Shown here one piece after another: positions 1 through 5,600 of a stretch of DNA of 6,809 nt. Both the position numbers and the translations under genes were made by a program. The notes below the pieces were generated by a model. That model worked only from the letters and a program-made list of their open reading frames with translations. It searched no databases and was not told the origin of the DNA. Source of the stretch: Flavobacterium sp. (GTDB lineage Bacteria; Bacteroidota; Bacteroidia; Flavobacteriales; Flavobacteriaceae); NCBI GenBank assembly GCA_024642295.1, contig JAHEBK010000094.1, positions 1 through 6,809 on the forward strand, written 5' to 3'. Position 1 is the stretch's first letter, and every line of letters begins with the position of its first letter.

Positions 1-800
1 AAATTTCCAAAAAAATCACGTTCTGGCTCTCCTTCAAACATACCATTTTTCATAAATCTCTTCACCAATCTATCTTCTAATGAATGATAGGAAATCACAC
101 TTAATCGTCCTTCTGGATTTAATATTTCTAAAGATTGCTCCAAAAACTCTTTCAAAACATCCATTTCTTGATTCACTTCAATACGAATCGCTTGATAGAT
201 TTGTGCTAATATTTTATTGCGTACTCTTTCAGGTAAGTACCTAGCTAAGACTTCTTTTAAATCATCTGTAGTTTTGATTGGCAGCTGCTCTCTAGCTTCG
301 ATAATCGTTCTCGCTAAAGCTGGTGCATTTTTCAATTCACCGTAATCATAAAACACGCGTCTTAGATTCGCATCATCATATTCATTGACTACTTTATAAG
401 CACTCAAGGCATTTTTTTGACTCATTCGCATATCCAATTCCGCATCAAAACGCGTTGAAAAACCTCTTTCAGGAACATCAAATTGATGTGAAGAAACTCC
501 TAAATCTCCTAAAATTCCATCCACACTTCTCACACCATAAAAGCGTAAAAATCGTTTGATGAATCTAAAATTCTCATTAATCAAAGTAAAACGGTCATCA
601 TCCAAAGCATTTGCTAAAGCATCTTCATCTTGATCAAAAGCAAACAACTTTCCATTTGGCCCTAATCGTCTCAAAATTTCTTTGGAATGTCCACCTCCAC
701 CAAAGGTCACATCCACATAGACCCCATCAGGCTTGATATTCAAACCATCAACAGATTCCTGAAGCAAAACTGGATTATGATATTCCATTCTCATCGTCAT
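1..800 (-). CDS. rsmH: 16S rRNA (cytosine-1402-N4)-methyltransferase RsmH (MraW), 3' end missing
   Basis: RsmH uses S-adenosylmethionine to N4-methylate C1402 of 16S rRNA in the decoding centre of the 30S subunit. The frame is open from position 800 to the window edge (266 codons). The family is about 300 residues long, so roughly the last 35-40 are outside the window. Visible motifs, counted from the start at 800, are EYHNPVLL (6-13), the SAM-binding loop TFGGGGHS (32-39), FDQDEDA (55-61), GDLGVSSHQFD (98-108), RIEVNQE (206-212) and SYHSLEDRLVK (237-247), all typical of RsmH. Three in-frame ATGs, at 800, 794 and 788, could start the gene. The longest is given, but the family core begins at the 788 methionine (MEYHNP). 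Depending on the start, the gene overlaps the end of mraZ by 14-26 nt, so the two are almost certainly co-transcribed and probably translationally coupled. This is the usual mraZ-rsmH head of the dcw cluster. Identification is firm; only the start is uncertain. Confidence 0.96.
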   Translation of the reverse strand, partial: MTMRMEYHNPVLLQESVDGLNIKPDGVYVDVTFGGGGHSKEILRRLGPNGKLFAFDQDEDALANALDDDRFTLINENFRFIKRFLRFYGVRSVDGILGDLGVSSHQFDVPERGFSTRFDAELDMRMSQKNALSAYKVVNEYDDANLRRVFYDYGELKNAPALARTIIEAREQLPIKTTDDLKEVLARYLPERVRNKILAQIYQAIRIEVNQEMDVLKEFLEQSLEILNPEGRLSVISYHSLEDRLVKRFMKNGMFEGEPERDFFGN

Positions 801-1248
801 TTAAATTTCCCATTACATCCTCTGCTAAGTCTGCAAAATCAATATCATCTCCATTAATAGATTGCTCATAAAGGTCTTTATCCCATATTTCCACAATATT
901 CACAGCCGATGAAAAAACAACATCTTTAGTGATTTTTGCAAAAACAACTAGATCTTTCGGTACTAACAATCGTCCTAACGAATCAATTTCAACCATTTTT
1001 ACCCCAGCGGTAAAACGGCGAATAAAATCATTATTCTTTTTTACAAAACGATTGAGCTTATTAATTTTTGCCATCATCAAATTCCACTCCTCCATTGGAT
1101 ACAACTCCAAACAAGGCTGAAACACCGAGCGCTTCAAGACAAATCCATCTTGAAGTGAAGTAGCCAACTGCTTTTTCAAAGGCGCAGGCAACAACACCCT
1201 TCCCTTAGCGTCAACTTTACACTCATATGTTCCCACAATTGTATTCAA
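775..1248 (-). CDS. mraZ: MraZ, DNA-binding regulator of the division/cell-wall cluster
   Basis: MraZ is a ring-forming transcription factor with two SpoVT-AbrB-like repeats that binds upstream of its own operon. Both repeats are visible, with DAKGR at residues 13-17 (followed by VLLP) and DSLGR at 89-93 (followed by LLVP). The 157-residue length is close to the family norm (about 150). The acidic C-terminal tail (DDIDFADLAEDV, about 134-145) is an extension beyond the second repeat. The start codon is TTG at 1248. The only upstream in-frame codons before the stop at 1270-1272 are not start codons. The next ATG is codon 52, too far in, though a GTG at codon 5 is a weaker alternative. The gene is first in its transcript, with its -7 element 27 nt upstream and four GTGGT boxes behind that, which suggests autoregulation. 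Its 3' end overlaps rsmH. Confidence 0.96.
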   Translation of the reverse strand: MNTIVGTYECKVDAKGRVLLPAPLKKQLATSLQDGFVLKRSVFQPCLELYPMEEWNLMMAKINKLNRFVKKNNDFIRRFTAGVKMVEIDSLGRLLVPKDLVVFAKITKDVVFSSAVNIVEIWDKDLYEQSINGDDIDFADLAEDVMGNLNDDENGIS

Positions 1249-1274
1249 GAAAATTGTTTTAAAAATGATTTAAG

Positions 1275-1282
1275 CAAAAATA
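1275..1282 (-). promoter_or_regulatory. mraZ -7 promoter element
   Basis: Read on the minus strand this is TATTTTTG, an exact match to the Bacteroidota TAnnTTTG -7 element. It implies a transcript start near 1268-1270 and a leader of only about 20 nt before the TTG start of mraZ. No TTG is present at the expected -33 position. That space is taken by the GTGGT boxes, consistent with control by a protein bound there. Confidence 0.6.
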
Positions 1283-1293
1283 TAAAAAATTCT

Positions 1294-1339
1294 ACCACAT
1301 TTTACCACATTATACCACTTTGTTGATAAGTTTAACCAC
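1294..1339 (-). promoter_or_regulatory. Candidate MraZ operator: four GTGGT boxes
   Basis: On the minus strand GTGGT occurs at 1298-1294, 1308-1304, 1318-1314 and 1339-1335. The three promoter-proximal boxes sit in consecutive 10-nt units (GTGGTATAAT, GTGGTAAAAT, GTGGTAGAAT), one per helical turn. The fourth is 21 nt further upstream, about two turns. MraZ in other bacteria is known to bind short G-rich direct repeats with 5-nt spacers upstream of mraZ (TGGGN in E. coli). Here TGGTA/TGGTT with 5-nt spacers has the same geometry. Presence, spacing and position are seen directly; binding by the adjacent MraZ is inferred by analogy. Confidence 0.8.
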
Positions 1340-1597
1340 TTTCCCTATAAATAGCCTAATTTTTAGACGCTCAGCTTGTTAGGAGTAAAATAAAAGCCAT
1401 GTAGGAATAATCATTTTTAAACAAGATTAATAGATTTTTTCGCAATAATTTAACTGTTTAATCTCATAATTTACAGCCAAAAATCAACCTTAAAAACACA
1501 TCATACATTTACCTAAATCACACCCAAACAAAAACCTTGACATGAAATATTCTAGTCAAAAAACAGATGCAAAAATTCTTTTTTACTTATTAAATCC

Positions 1598-1605
1598 TAT
1601 ATTTG
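1598..1605 (+). promoter_or_regulatory. -7 promoter element of the hydrolase-engB unit
   Basis: TATATTTG matches TAnnTTTG exactly and lies 28 nt upstream of the ATG at 1633, giving a likely transcript start around 1611. No TTG is found at the -33 distance, so the match is only half complete. The location supports the 1633 start, because an earlier in-frame TTG at 1612 would leave essentially no leader. Confidence 0.5.
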
Positions 1606-1632
1606 TGAAAATTGAAATCTGGAAGTATTAAA

Positions 1633-2397
1633 ATGGAAAAAAACTATAAGAAAGAAGGTCGATACAGCTATTATGAAGCTGGTGAAGGGACACCTATTGT
1701 AATTTTACATGGTCTAATGGGCGGACTAAGTAATTTTGATGCTGTGGCTAGTTACTTTTCAGACAAAGGATATAAAATTGTCATTCCAGACTTACCTATT
1801 TACACCCAAAGTATATTAAAAACCAATGTGAAAGCTTTTGCTAAATATGTGAAAGACTTTATAACGTTCAAAGGATTTGATAGAGTCATTCTTTTAGGAA
1901 ATTCATTAGGCGGACACATTGCTTTATACCACACTAAAATGTATCCTGAAAAAGTTGCAGGATTAGTAATTACAGGAAGTTCAGGGCTTTACGAAAGCGC
2001 AATGGGTGATAGTTACCCAAAAAGAGGTGATTATGAATACATCAAAAAGAAGGCTGAAGATGTATTTTATGACCCAAAAGTAGCTACACCTGAATTGATT
2101 GATGAAGTATATGCATCAGTAAACGACCGAATCAAATTGATTAAAACCTTGACAATTGCTAAAAGTGCGATACGTCACAATATGGCAAAAGACCTACCTA
2201 AAATGCATGTGCAAACTTGTATTATTTGGGGAAAAAACGATAAGGTAACACCACCTGAAGTAGCTGATGAGTTCAAGAAGTTATTACCTAACTCTTCTTT
2301 ATATTGGATTGACAAATGTGGGCATGCTGCCATGATGGAGCGTCCTGAAGAATTCAATCAATTACTAGAAGAATGGCTTACTAAAACCAATTTATAA
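1633..2397 (+). CDS. Alpha/beta-fold hydrolase
   Basis: This is a 254-residue cytoplasmic alpha/beta-hydrolase; substrate unknown. The catalytic triad is readable: nucleophile Ser91 in the elbow GNSLGG (89-94), acid Asp203 in KNDKVTPP (201-208) and His231 in CGHAAMMERP (229-238). The oxyanion-hole region is HGLMGG (26-31). There is no signal peptide or membrane segment. The ATG at 1633 is preferred over an in-frame TTG at 1612, because a -7 element at 1598-1605 places the transcript start at about 1611 and the protein then begins MEKNYKKEG, right before the first beta strand. engB follows after 31 nt on the same strand with no terminator between, so the two probably form an operon. The fold covers esterases, C-C hydrolases, haloperoxidases and others, and nothing visible selects among them. 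An essential GTPase downstream does not by itself imply a shared pathway. Confidence 0.9.
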   Translation: MEKNYKKEGRYSYYEAGEGTPIVILHGLMGGLSNFDAVASYFSDKGYKIVIPDLPIYTQSILKTNVKAFAKYVKDFITFKGFDRVILLGNSLGGHIALYHTKMYPEKVAGLVITGSSGLYESAMGDSYPKRGDYEYIKKKAEDVFYDPKVATPELIDEVYASVNDRIKLIKTLTIAKSAIRHNMAKDLPKMHVQTCIIWGKNDKVTPPEVADEFKKLLPNSSLYWIDKCGHAAMMERPEEFNQLLEEWLTKTNL

Positions 2398-2428
2398 GTC
2401 CATTACTAGCTAATTTTATATTAAAAAC

Positions 2429-3052
2429 ATGAAAATTAATACTGCCGAATTTATAGTAAGTAATTCTGACGTTACAAAATGTCCAAAAGACTTTTTGCCT
2501 GAATATGCTTTTATAGGTAGGTCAAACGTAGGAAAGTCATCATTAATCAACATGCTGACAAACCAAAAAAAACTAGCCAAAACTTCAGGAAGACCTGGAA
2601 AAACACAACTTATTAATCACTTTTTGATTAATAAAAATTGGTTCTTGGTTGATTTACCTGGTTATGGATATGCTAAGGTTTCTAAAAAAACCAAATCTGT
2701 TTTTCAACAATTCATAACTGATTATTTTGAAACCAGACAGCAATTGGTTTGTGCTTTTGTACTGATTGATATTCGCCACGACGCACAAGCAATTGATATT
2801 GAATTTATGTCGTATATGGGCGAAAGTGAAATTCCGTTTTGTATTATTTTCACCAAAGCAGATAAAATTAGCAAAACCAAAATCGACTCTCATATTGCCG
2901 CTTACAAAAAACAAATGTTTGCGAATAACTGGGCTGAAATGCCGCCTTACTTTGTAACCTCTTCAACAGAGAGCATAGGTAAAGAGGAATTATTAGCATA
3001 CATAGACGAAGTAAACCAAGAAGTATTTAAAAATAATAGCAGTCCATTTTAA
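2429..3052 (+). CDS. engB: Ribosome biogenesis GTP-binding protein EngB (YihA/YsxC)
   Basis: EngB is a TrmE-Era-EngA-EngB-Septin family GTPase needed for late assembly of the 50S subunit in bacteria where it has been studied. All G motifs are present in the 207-residue protein: G1 GRSNVGKS (30-37), G2 around Thr59 in RPGKTQ, G3 DLPGYG (75-80), G4 TKAD (142-145) and G5 TSS (177-179). The sequence GRPGKTQLINHF (54-65) and the GYGYAKV following G3 are typical of EngB as opposed to Era or Der. Length matches the family (about 195-210). The ATG follows an A-rich leader (AAAAAC) typical of Bacteroidota starts. It lies 31 nt after the hydrolase and has no promoter match of its own, so it is probably read from the hydrolase promoter. 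A strong hairpin terminator follows 19 nt after the stop. Confidence 0.97.
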   Translation: MKINTAEFIVSNSDVTKCPKDFLPEYAFIGRSNVGKSSLINMLTNQKKLAKTSGRPGKTQLINHFLINKNWFLVDLPGYGYAKVSKKTKSVFQQFITDYFETRQQLVCAFVLIDIRHDAQAIDIEFMSYMGESEIPFCIIFTKADKISKTKIDSHIAAYKKQMFANNWAEMPPYFVTSSTESIGKEELLAYIDEVNQEVFKNNSSPF

Positions 3053-3071
3053 GATAGCTTCTCAAAAATTG

Positions 3072-3111
3072 AAACCCCAAAATCATATAATATATGTTTT
3101 TTGGGGTTTTT
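3072..3111 (+). terminator. Rho-independent-type terminator of the hydrolase-engB unit
   Basis: AAACCCCAAAA (3072-3082) pairs fully with TTTTGGGGTTT (3099-3109), an 11-bp stem. An inner CATAT/ATATG stem (3084-3088 with 3092-3096) closes a three-base loop. The distal arm runs into a TTTTT tract (3107-3111) on the plus strand. Position directly after engB fits termination of that operon. The A-rich left arm could give partial termination in the other direction, but the T tract there is interrupted. Confidence 0.85.
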
Positions 3112-3189
3112 CAGTTTAAGCAACAATTCCAGATATTTTTCATTGCCCCAGACAGTAGCGGCAGCCCCGACTGAAAAAATCATTTTTTT

Positions 3190-3287
3190 TTACGGGAGTT
3201 ATAGAGCGACCAATAGAAGCTCCTGTAACGACCTAGTAAAAAAAGATTTTTGAAGGAGGGCTATAGCGAATGGCTGGATTAGGCCCT
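3190..3287. repeat. Pair of related hairpins, possible dispersed intergenic element
   Basis: Hairpin A pairs TTACGGGAG (3190-3198) with CTCCTGTAA (3220-3228), nine pairs including one G-U. Hairpin B pairs AGGGC (3257-3261) with GCCCT (3283-3287), with a possible inner AGC/GCT stem (3265-3267 and 3273-3275). The two left arms lead into near-identical loop starts, TATAGAGCGA (3200-3209) and TATAGCGA (3262-3269), so they look like diverged copies of one unit. The GC-richer sequence just before them (about 3144-3172) and a T-run (3183-3191) may belong to the same element. It lies between two convergent genes, where small mobile or structural repeats are common. Being a multicopy genomic repeat is inference; the rest of the genome is not visible. 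Confidence 0.5.
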
Positions 3288-3291
3288 AAAA

Positions 3292-3633
3292 TTATTTCTC
3301 TCCTGTCAGTTCCAATTTTTCAGCAAAATACTCACAGAAATCTTTCATGGTTGCTGCCATTTTTTCGTCACCTGTGGCACGATGAAAAGTATCCGACATA
3401 GCAACTAAAGTTTGGTGAAAGAAAACTTTCATTTCGTCGACAGGCATATCTTTAGTCCATAAATCGATACGCATACTCTCTTTGGCTTTGCTATCCCAAA
3501 CGGAAAGCATAATAGCTTTGGATTCTTCTAATTCTACACCGCCATCCTTTGCAGACCACAATAGTTTTTCGGGAATGCGGTTTTCATCTAATTCTACTAG
3601 AAATTTAATTTCTGATCTGTTTTTATCTGACAT
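3292..3633 (-). CDS. gldC: Gliding motility protein GldC
   Basis: GldC is a small protein of flavobacterial gliding, encoded next to gldB. In Flavobacterium johnsoniae it contributes to motility, but its biochemical role is unknown. The product is 113 residues with no signal peptide, lipobox or membrane segment, so it is predicted to be cytoplasmic. Recognisable family-like stretches are EIKFLVELDE (8-17), RIDLWTKDMPVDEMK (55-69) and RATGDEKMA (85-93). Identification rests on this resemblance, the length and the position right after gldB. Its ATG overlaps the gldB stop (TAATG, sharing one base at 3633), so translation is probably coupled. The paired hairpins downstream may help end this transcript, since hairpin B read on the minus strand is followed after a few bases by a T-run. 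Confidence 0.9.
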   Translation of the reverse strand: MSDKNRSEIKFLVELDENRIPEKLLWSAKDGGVELEESKAIMLSVWDSKAKESMRIDLWTKDMPVDEMKVFFHQTLVAMSDTFHRATGDEKMAATMKDFCEYFAEKLELTGEK

Positions 3634-4589
3634 TACTTCTTGGGTTTGTATTTTGATTTTTCAAATATCTCTTTTGTATCTATATTCAGTAATTCCTTTA
3701 CTGAAACCTCATTATTATCCATATAGGAACGCACGATTTGCCAACCTATCCAGGCTCCTACTTGCCCAGGACTTTCATTATCTATTTCTAAATAAAATTT
3801 AGAAAAAGGAGCCGGACTCACAAAGCGAGAACCTAATTTTGGGTCATCATTATAAAGCAATTCTTTTTGAATAAAATACTCCCACATATAAACTTCATTC
3901 TCTTGACACCACACTAATTGTTCTGGTGTGTAACCTATTTTATCAGCATCTGAATAATCTGGTAATATTGCGTCTTTTAGGTATAACTCCTTTCCAGCAT
4001 AAATCATTTTTGAAAGAAAGTTTTTCTCCAAATTTGGTTTTGTTTTGTATTTAAAAAAACCAGAAACTACATCGGGCATGATTTGATTTCTTTCAAAATT
4101 CCTCTGGATATAACTAGGGAATTGATAAAATCGATGGTCTTTACCTAAATATAATTCTAGTGCAATTACAACCAAACTATCAGTATAAATCACTTTGTTA
4201 TTATAATCCATATCACCAATTACAGTAACAACTTTAGGTGTTTTAGTTTCTGGGAAATAATACTTAATGTGTTTAAATACTTCTTCAAATTCTTTTTTAA
4301 TGGGATCAAAATTGGAATATTGCTTTTGAACTTCTCCATACAATTCTCTCCATTGTGGATTTTGCATCTTTTCAATCCACACCTCATCAGTATTCCCAAG
4401 AGGAAAAAACAAAGGATAGTCTTTTTTTATATTATCCAAATTCTCAGGAGTAGCTTCAAAAAAGGCTTTATCAAAACGTCTTACTTCTATATTGACAGAA
4501 ATATCTTCAATAACCTTCTCCGACTTGCTTTTTTTTTCACAAGAAAGGAAAAAGAAACTCAGAAGAATAGGAATAAAATATAATTTCAT
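3633..4589 (-). CDS. gldB: Gliding motility lipoprotein GldB
   Basis: GldB is a cell-envelope lipoprotein required for gliding in Flavobacterium johnsoniae, where gld components support movement of surface adhesins and type IX secretion. Homologues also occur in non-motile Bacteroidota, so presence does not prove gliding. The 318-residue protein begins with a lipoprotein signal: hydrophobic segment FIPILLSFFFLS (about 5-16) and lipobox Cys17 (FLSC), followed by a charged stretch (EKKSKSEK) typical of the mature N-terminus. Resemblance to GldB is clear in VEVRRFDKAFF-like sequence (IEVRRFDKAF, 34-43), YYFPETKTP (110-118) and SPGQVGAWIGWQIVRSY (273-289). No HExxH or other metalloprotease motif was seen. 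The ATG follows the A-rich AAAAATAA leader, and the gene overlaps gldC by one base. A -7 element lies 64 nt upstream, in the region shared with divergent nadE. Confidence 0.94.
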   Translation of the reverse strand: MKLYFIPILLSFFFLSCEKKSKSEKVIEDISVNIEVRRFDKAFFEATPENLDNIKKDYPLFFPLGNTDEVWIEKMQNPQWRELYGEVQKQYSNFDPIKKEFEEVFKHIKYYFPETKTPKVVTVIGDMDYNNKVIYTDSLVVIALELYLGKDHRFYQFPSYIQRNFERNQIMPDVVSGFFKYKTKPNLEKNFLSKMIYAGKELYLKDAILPDYSDADKIGYTPEQLVWCQENEVYMWEYFIQKELLYNDDPKLGSRFVSPAPFSKFYLEIDNESPGQVGAWIGWQIVRSYMDNNEVSVKELLNIDTKEIFEKSKYKPKK

Positions 4590-4600
4590 TTATTTTTAAT

Positions 4601-4608
4601 TAAATTTG
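4601..4608 (+). promoter_or_regulatory. Candidate nadE -7 element
   Basis: TAAATTTG matches TAnnTTTG and lies 83 nt before the nadE ATG, predicting a start near 4615. No TTG is present at -33. In AT-rich DNA such an eight-base match can arise by chance, so this is tentative. If real, the nadE and gldB transcripts would overlap by about 30 nt in antisense. Confidence 0.3.
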
Positions 4609-4628
4609 TGTCGGTTAAAAGATACTTT

Positions 4629-4655
4629 TTGCAACATATTTATAATCGATTGCAA
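4629..4655. repeat. Paired TTGCAA sites between gldB and nadE
   Basis: The palindrome TTGCAA occurs at 4629-4634 and 4650-4655, exactly 21 nt apart or two helical turns. The right copy overlaps the gldB -7 element. The layout would suit a dimeric regulator acting on the divergent pair, but six-base sites are short and no binding protein is identified. Confidence 0.3.
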
Positions 4656-4660
4656 ATATA
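4653..4660 (-). promoter_or_regulatory. Candidate gldB-gldC -7 element
   Basis: On the minus strand this reads TATATTTG, an exact TAnnTTTG match, predicting a start near 4646 and a leader of about 57 nt. The nearest upstream TTG (4689-4687) is 26 nt away, beyond the usual 17-23 spacing. The -7 match alone supports this site. Confidence 0.45.
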
Positions 4661-4691
4661 CGTATTCCTAGTTTTTAAAACTTAAACAATT

Positions 4692-5495
4692 ATGACTAAA
4701 AAAAGTACGATTCCAGTAGAAAAGGTGAATACTCACATTGTCAACTGGTTAAAAAAATATGCTGAAATAGCAAAAGTAAACGGTTTTGTTATTGGAATTT
4801 CAGGAGGGGTTGACTCTGCTCTAACTTCAACTTTATGTGCACAAACGGGTTTAAAAGTACTATGCGTTGAAATGCCAATTCACCAACATGCAAGTCATGT
4901 TAGTCGTGGTCGTGAACATATTAAACAATTGAAAGAACGATTTTCTAATGTTTCTAGTATCGAAACAGACTTAACTCCTGTTTTTGAAACTTTTAAAAAA
5001 GGAGTTCCAACAGATTTTGACGAGAAAAAACTACAATTAACACTTGCCAACACAAGAGCTCGTTTGCGAATGAGTACTTTATATTACCATGCAGGAGTAC
5101 ACGGTTTATTAGTTGCGGGGACCGGAAATAAGGTTGAGGATTTTGGAGTTGGATTTTATACTAAATATGGTGATGGCGGTGTTGACATTAGTCCAATCGC
5201 TGATTTACTAAAATCAGATGTATTCGCTTTAGCTTCTTACTTAAAAGTTCCAGAATCTATCTTAACTGCCATGCCTTCAGATGGTTTATTTGGAGACGAA
5301 AAAACAGACGAAGAACAATTAGGCGCTAGTTATGATGAATTAGAATGGGCAATGTTAGCTCACGAGAAAGGATTACAACCTGACCAATTTTCTGAACGAG
5401 AAAAGGTTGTTTTCGACATCTACAAGCGACTAAATCTGGTCAACCAACACAAAATGAATCCGATACCCGTTTGTAAAATCAATGAAATTTTATAA
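4692..5495 (+). CDS. nadE: Ammonia-dependent NAD+ synthetase NadE
   Basis: NadE adenylylates nicotinic acid adenine dinucleotide with ATP and amidates it to NAD+, the last step of NAD synthesis, in the cytoplasm. The 267-residue protein has the ATP-pyrophosphatase P-loop SGGVDSA (37-43), the NaAD-binding segment NTRARLRMS (120-128), GTGNKVED (143-150), the YTKYGDGGVDISPIADLLKS stretch (156-175) and the mobile loop PSDGLFGDEKTDEEQLG (195-211). Length is close to that of single-domain NadE (about 275 in E. coli). There is no N-terminal nitrilase/glutaminase domain, so the nitrogen donor should be free ammonia or ammonia supplied in trans. It is divergent from gldB across 102 nt. The ATG at 4692 has an A-rich upstream (CTTAAACAATT) and is followed directly by conserved sequence, so the start is likely right. 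The stop codon overlaps the promoter of the downstream regulator. Confidence 0.96.
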   Translation: MTKKSTIPVEKVNTHIVNWLKKYAEIAKVNGFVIGISGGVDSALTSTLCAQTGLKVLCVEMPIHQHASHVSRGREHIKQLKERFSNVSSIETDLTPVFETFKKGVPTDFDEKKLQLTLANTRARLRMSTLYYHAGVHGLLVAGTGNKVEDFGVGFYTKYGDGGVDISPIADLLKSDVFALASYLKVPESILTAMPSDGLFGDEKTDEEQLGASYDELEWAMLAHEKGLQPDQFSEREKVVFDIYKRLNLVNQHKMNPIPVCKINEIL

Positions 5496-5500
5496 TTTTG
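5471..5500 (+). promoter_or_regulatory. Promoter of the response regulator, overlapping the nadE end
   Basis: TTG at 5471-5473 and TAATTTTG at 5493-5500 are separated by 19 nt, matching the Bacteroidota -33/-7 consensus (TTG, N17-23, TAnnTTTG) in both elements. It is the only complete match in this window. The predicted start is around 5507, giving a leader of about 93 nt. The -7 element includes the nadE stop codon. Confidence 0.6.
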
Positions 5501-5533
5501 TCGGAAAAACTTGCTATACTGTTTTTTTTTGAC
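5500..5533 (+). promoter_or_regulatory. A/T-rich inverted repeat after nadE
   Basis: GTCGGAAAAAC (5500-5510) can pair with GTTTTTTTTTGAC (5521-5533) if two G-U pairs and a two-base bulge are allowed, around a 10-nt loop. It could be a weak nadE terminator or a structure at the 5' end of the regulator mRNA. The stem is weak and its T-run lies inside the arm, so neither role is secure. Confidence 0.3.
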
Positions 5534-5573
5534 TAAATTTATTATTCCGTTTCCAATAAACATATTTAAAGAA

Positions 5574-5600
5574 ATAAATACCACATAAATATAAATACCA
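5574..5600 (+). repeat. 10-bp direct repeat before the regulator start
   Basis: ATAAATACCA occurs at 5574-5583 and 5591-5600, with the second copy running into the A of the start codon. The 17-nt period and the leader position suggest a possible role in translation initiation, or a small chance duplication in AT-rich DNA. Confidence 0.35.

Larger units (their letters stand above)
1249..1632. other. Divergent intergenic region mraZ / hydrolase
   Basis: This 384-nt AT-rich gap separates the divergent mraZ and hydrolase genes. Its left 90 nt hold the mraZ leader, -7 element and GTGGT boxes. Its right 35 nt hold the hydrolase -7 element and leader. The middle (about 1340-1596) has no convincing ORF, RNA gene or strong hairpin. 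The only structure noted there is a short inverted repeat, TTGAC (1537-1541) and GTCAA (1555-1559), separated by 13 nt. It is centred about 50 nt upstream of the hydrolase -7 element and might be a protein site, though five-base arms can arise by chance. Confidence 0.5.

Noticed and set aside
929..1120. Plus-strand open frame opposite mraZ
   Set aside because: Antisense shadow of the well-conserved mraZ coding sequence, with no motif of its own.
1289..1318. Short-period repeat as a microsatellite or mini-CRISPR
   Set aside because: Units are 10 nt with a fixed GTGGT core, no spacers and no cas genes, and they sit precisely at the mraZ promoter; an operator explains them better.
1537..1542. 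TTGACA as a sigma70-type -35 for the hydrolase
   Set aside because: No -10 box at suitable spacing; it lies 55 nt before the -7 element, and Bacteroidota promoters do not use this signal.
1612..1632. Upstream TTG start adding seven residues to the hydrolase
   Set aside because: The -7 element at 1598-1605 puts the transcript start at about 1611, leaving no leader, and the ATG at 1633 begins a normal hydrolase N-terminus.
2654..2914. Minus-strand open frame inside engB
   Set aside because: Covers conserved GTPase codons on the other strand and shows no recognisable domain.
3482..3802. Plus-strand open frame opposite the gldC-gldB junction
   Set aside because: It lies antisense to two recognised genes, has low-complexity hydrophobic sequence and matches no family I know.
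4269..4583. Plus-strand open frame opposite the gldB 5' half
   Set aside because: Rich in F, I, K and L, as expected from the complement of an AT-rich coding strand; gldB explains the region.
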